DNA of 64,000 bases from JANSWY01 sp965243755 (lineage in GTDB: Bacteria; Bacteroidota; Bacteroidia; Cytophagales; Cyclobacteriaceae). Positions 62,431-64,000 of the stretch are shown piece by piece. Both the position numbers and the translations under genes were made by a program. A model generated the notes under the pieces. It did no database searches. It worked only from the letters and a program-made list of their open reading frames with translations, and was not told where the DNA came from. How positions within the stretch are numbered: the stretch's first letter is position 1; each line of letters begins with the position of its first letter. The stretch is from contig CBDEVW010000002.1 of NCBI GenBank assembly GCA_965243755.1, positions 744,001-808,000 on the forward strand, given 5' to 3'.

Positions 62431-63926
62431 TGAAAAGAATTAATTTCATATCAGGATTAATCGTTTGTATATTTTTATCCTCCTGTAGTGATTTGCTGGA
62501 GGTGGAAGCAGAAAATGCAATCATTGGAAACATTTACGACAATGATGAAAACATACAATTAGCTTTAACAGGGGCCTATTATAATTTAGGAGGAATCGCG
62601 GGAGGAATAGATGGAGGAGAGCTGCTTGGAGGTGATTTCATGATTATTCCAATGCTGCTAAGTCATCAAAATTCTACTGAGGTGATTTGGAGGGCAGAGC
62701 TAGGTGCAATTGATTATGAAAATTTCATTAACAAAGATATCATTGCAACAAACATCAGGGTGGAGTCCAATTGGAGAAGGGCCTACGAAACTATCAATAT
62801 CGTAAACTCCATCATTGCTAACATTGACAATGTATCCAATCCTGATGAAGCCTCCAGAATTGAAGCTGAGGCAAGGGCTATTCGGGGAATAATTTATTTT
62901 GAAATGGTGAGGCTTTGGGGGCCTCAATATACCTCAGGTACAGCATCATCACTAGCTGTTCCGCTGGTTACTACTCCCATGAATTCTATTGATGAGTTGA
63001 TCACACCAACCAGAGCTACTGTACAGGCTGTTTACCAACAAGTAGAAGCCGACCTTACGTCTGCTGCAACTACCTTACAACCATTGGGAAAAAATGGCAC
63101 CAACATCTCATATTTTGTTTGTCAGGCCTACCTGGCTCGTATAGCGATGCAAAAAGCCGAGTTTGACCTGGCGGAGGATTACGCCACCAATGTGATCAAT
63201 TCTGGTCAGTTTTCGCTGGAACCAACACCATTAGAAGCTTTCAATAACCCCAGTAACAGCTCGGAGGACATCTTTGCAATACAACAAACATTAGCAAATA
63301 ATACAGGTGACCGAAGCAGTGGAACCGGAATAACGACTTACTATTCTTCTCTGACAGAAAGTGGACTTGGAAACCTTGGCCTGACACCTTTTTATCTGTC
63401 CAATGACTTAAATAATAGTCCGGTTTTTGGCGACAATGACCTTAGAGGAACTGTTGATAATACTGCAACTACCTCAACGACCAGTAGTCAGATCAATACA
63501 AGCTTTTACACCAATACTTTGAATCCGGTACTTCTATCCCCTGCCAAGTACAAAAGGGTTGATAATGTACTTCCTGTGATCAGGCTTGCTGAAATGTACC
63601 TGACAAGGGCAGAGGCGATATTTGAGCAAAACACCACTGTGATTGACAATGGAGCTTTAAGTGACTTAAATACAATAAGAACCAGAGCTGGATTGCCCGC
63701 ACTTAATGCGGGAGATTTTGGCGATAGCTTCGAGTTTTACGATAGTCTTGTTCAGGAAAGAAAAAGAGAATTGTTTCTTGAAGGTCATCTGCTACATGAT
63801 CTTAGACGCTGGAGAGCATTTACCGGGGATACTGGAGTTACAATAGGATTTAGCAAAGATCCATTAGACCCGGAGCTGATTTTACCAATCCCACAAACAG
63901 AAAAGGATGCTTCTGGCCTGGATTAA
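62430..63926 (+). CDS. SusD/RagB-family nutrient-binding outer membrane lipoprotein
   Basis: SusD partner of the receptor before it, with a one-base overlap. Lipobox FLSSC (Cys19). The TPR half has NWRRAYETINIVNSIIANID and RIEAEARAIRGIIYFEMVRL; the C-terminal signatures are VIRLAEMYLTRAEAIFEQN and KRELFLEGHLLHDLRRW. It ends with LILPIPQTEKDASGLD, a normal family terminus. Length of 498 residues is usual. The last 74 bases of the window hold no gene that I can see. Confidence 0.95.
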   Translation: MKRINFISGLIVCIFLSSCSDLLEVEAENAIIGNIYDNDENIQLALTGAYYNLGGIAGGIDGGELLGGDFMIIPMLLSHQNSTEVIWRAELGAIDYENFINKDIIATNIRVESNWRRAYETINIVNSIIANIDNVSNPDEASRIEAEARAIRGIIYFEMVRLWGPQYTSGTASSLAVPLVTTPMNSIDELITPTRATVQAVYQQVEADLTSAATTLQPLGKNGTNISYFVCQAYLARIAMQKAEFDLAEDYATNVINSGQFSLEPTPLEAFNNPSNSSEDIFAIQQTLANNTGDRSSGTGITTYYSSLTESGLGNLGLTPFYLSNDLNNSPVFGDNDLRGTVDNTATTSTTSSQINTSFYTNTLNPVLLSPAKYKRVDNVLPVIRLAEMYLTRAEAIFEQNTTVIDNGALSDLNTIRTRAGLPALNAGDFGDSFEFYDSLVQERKRELFLEGHLLHDLRRWRAFTGDTGVTIGFSKDPLDPELILPIPQTEKDASGLD

Positions 63927-64000
63927 CTTTTTCAGTTAATTTGTCGTTAACTTTCTCGAGAACTCAGCCTTGGTGTTGAGAATTTAAATAAATTGCGGCG

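Overview
The window looks like chromosomal DNA of a free-living, aerobic member of the Bacteroidota, most likely order Cytophagales. Evidence: three SusC/SusD outer-membrane pairs, many signal-peptidase-II lipoproteins, a type IX secretion C-terminal sorting domain, a PID-CTERM-like small protein, TAnnTTTG-type -7 promoter boxes, moderate AT richness, and a RuvB N-terminus typical of this group. Species cannot be named from the sequence alone. I saw no phage, insertion sequence, CRISPR array, tRNA or rRNA.

Layout. 1-11026 (+): the end of a SusC receptor, its SusD partner, two FG-GAP/ASPIC-UnbV lipoproteins and a DUF255 thioredoxin-fold lipoprotein. 11019-16810 (-): DUF456, Nfu iron-sulfur scaffold, dicarboxylate/amino-acid symporter, chorismate synthase, and a BatD protein with an extra C-terminal membrane domain. 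16982-17173 (+): a small unknown gene with its own terminator. 17206-19169 (-): ruvB-queG. 19308-23745 (+): ApbE, a methyltransferase, a ZIP transporter and acetyl-CoA synthetase. 23742-25007 (-): an unknown exported protein. 25157-29835 (+): a zinc-ribbon/TPR membrane protein, a multi-pass membrane protein, then a PspA-like coiled-coil gene with two TerD genes. 30041-36340 (-): AlkD-like protein, a type IX-secreted protein, prolyl oligopeptidase and an unknown lipoprotein. 36471-41013: the glyoxylate shunt genes aceB-aceA, divergent from a short-chain acyl regulator of the ScfR/RamB type. 41118-46507 (+): an M16 peptidase, a 55-residue PID-CTERM-like protein missed by length cut-offs, and a repeat-containing lipoprotein. 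46770-51167 (-): a eukaryote-like class Ia ribonucleotide reductase (nrdB-nrdA) and a small coiled-coil protein. 51396-51971 (+): rplU-rpmA. 52455-63926: two further SusCD pairs flanking a DUF3179/outer-membrane protein pair.

How the genes fit together. Acetyl-CoA synthetase with isocitrate lyase, malate synthase and the adjacent ScfR-like regulator gives growth on acetate or fatty acids; an inverted repeat in the aceB-regulator gap is a candidate operator. None of the three SusCD pairs has a visible carbohydrate-active enzyme or sigma/anti-sigma pair beside it, so their substrates cannot be read from context. The least explained items are the SusCD/FG-GAP/DUF255 cluster, the BatD fusion, the multi-pass protein with CREST-like His/Asp/Ser placement, the TerD operon with paired direct repeats upstream, and the PID-CTERM-like microprotein.
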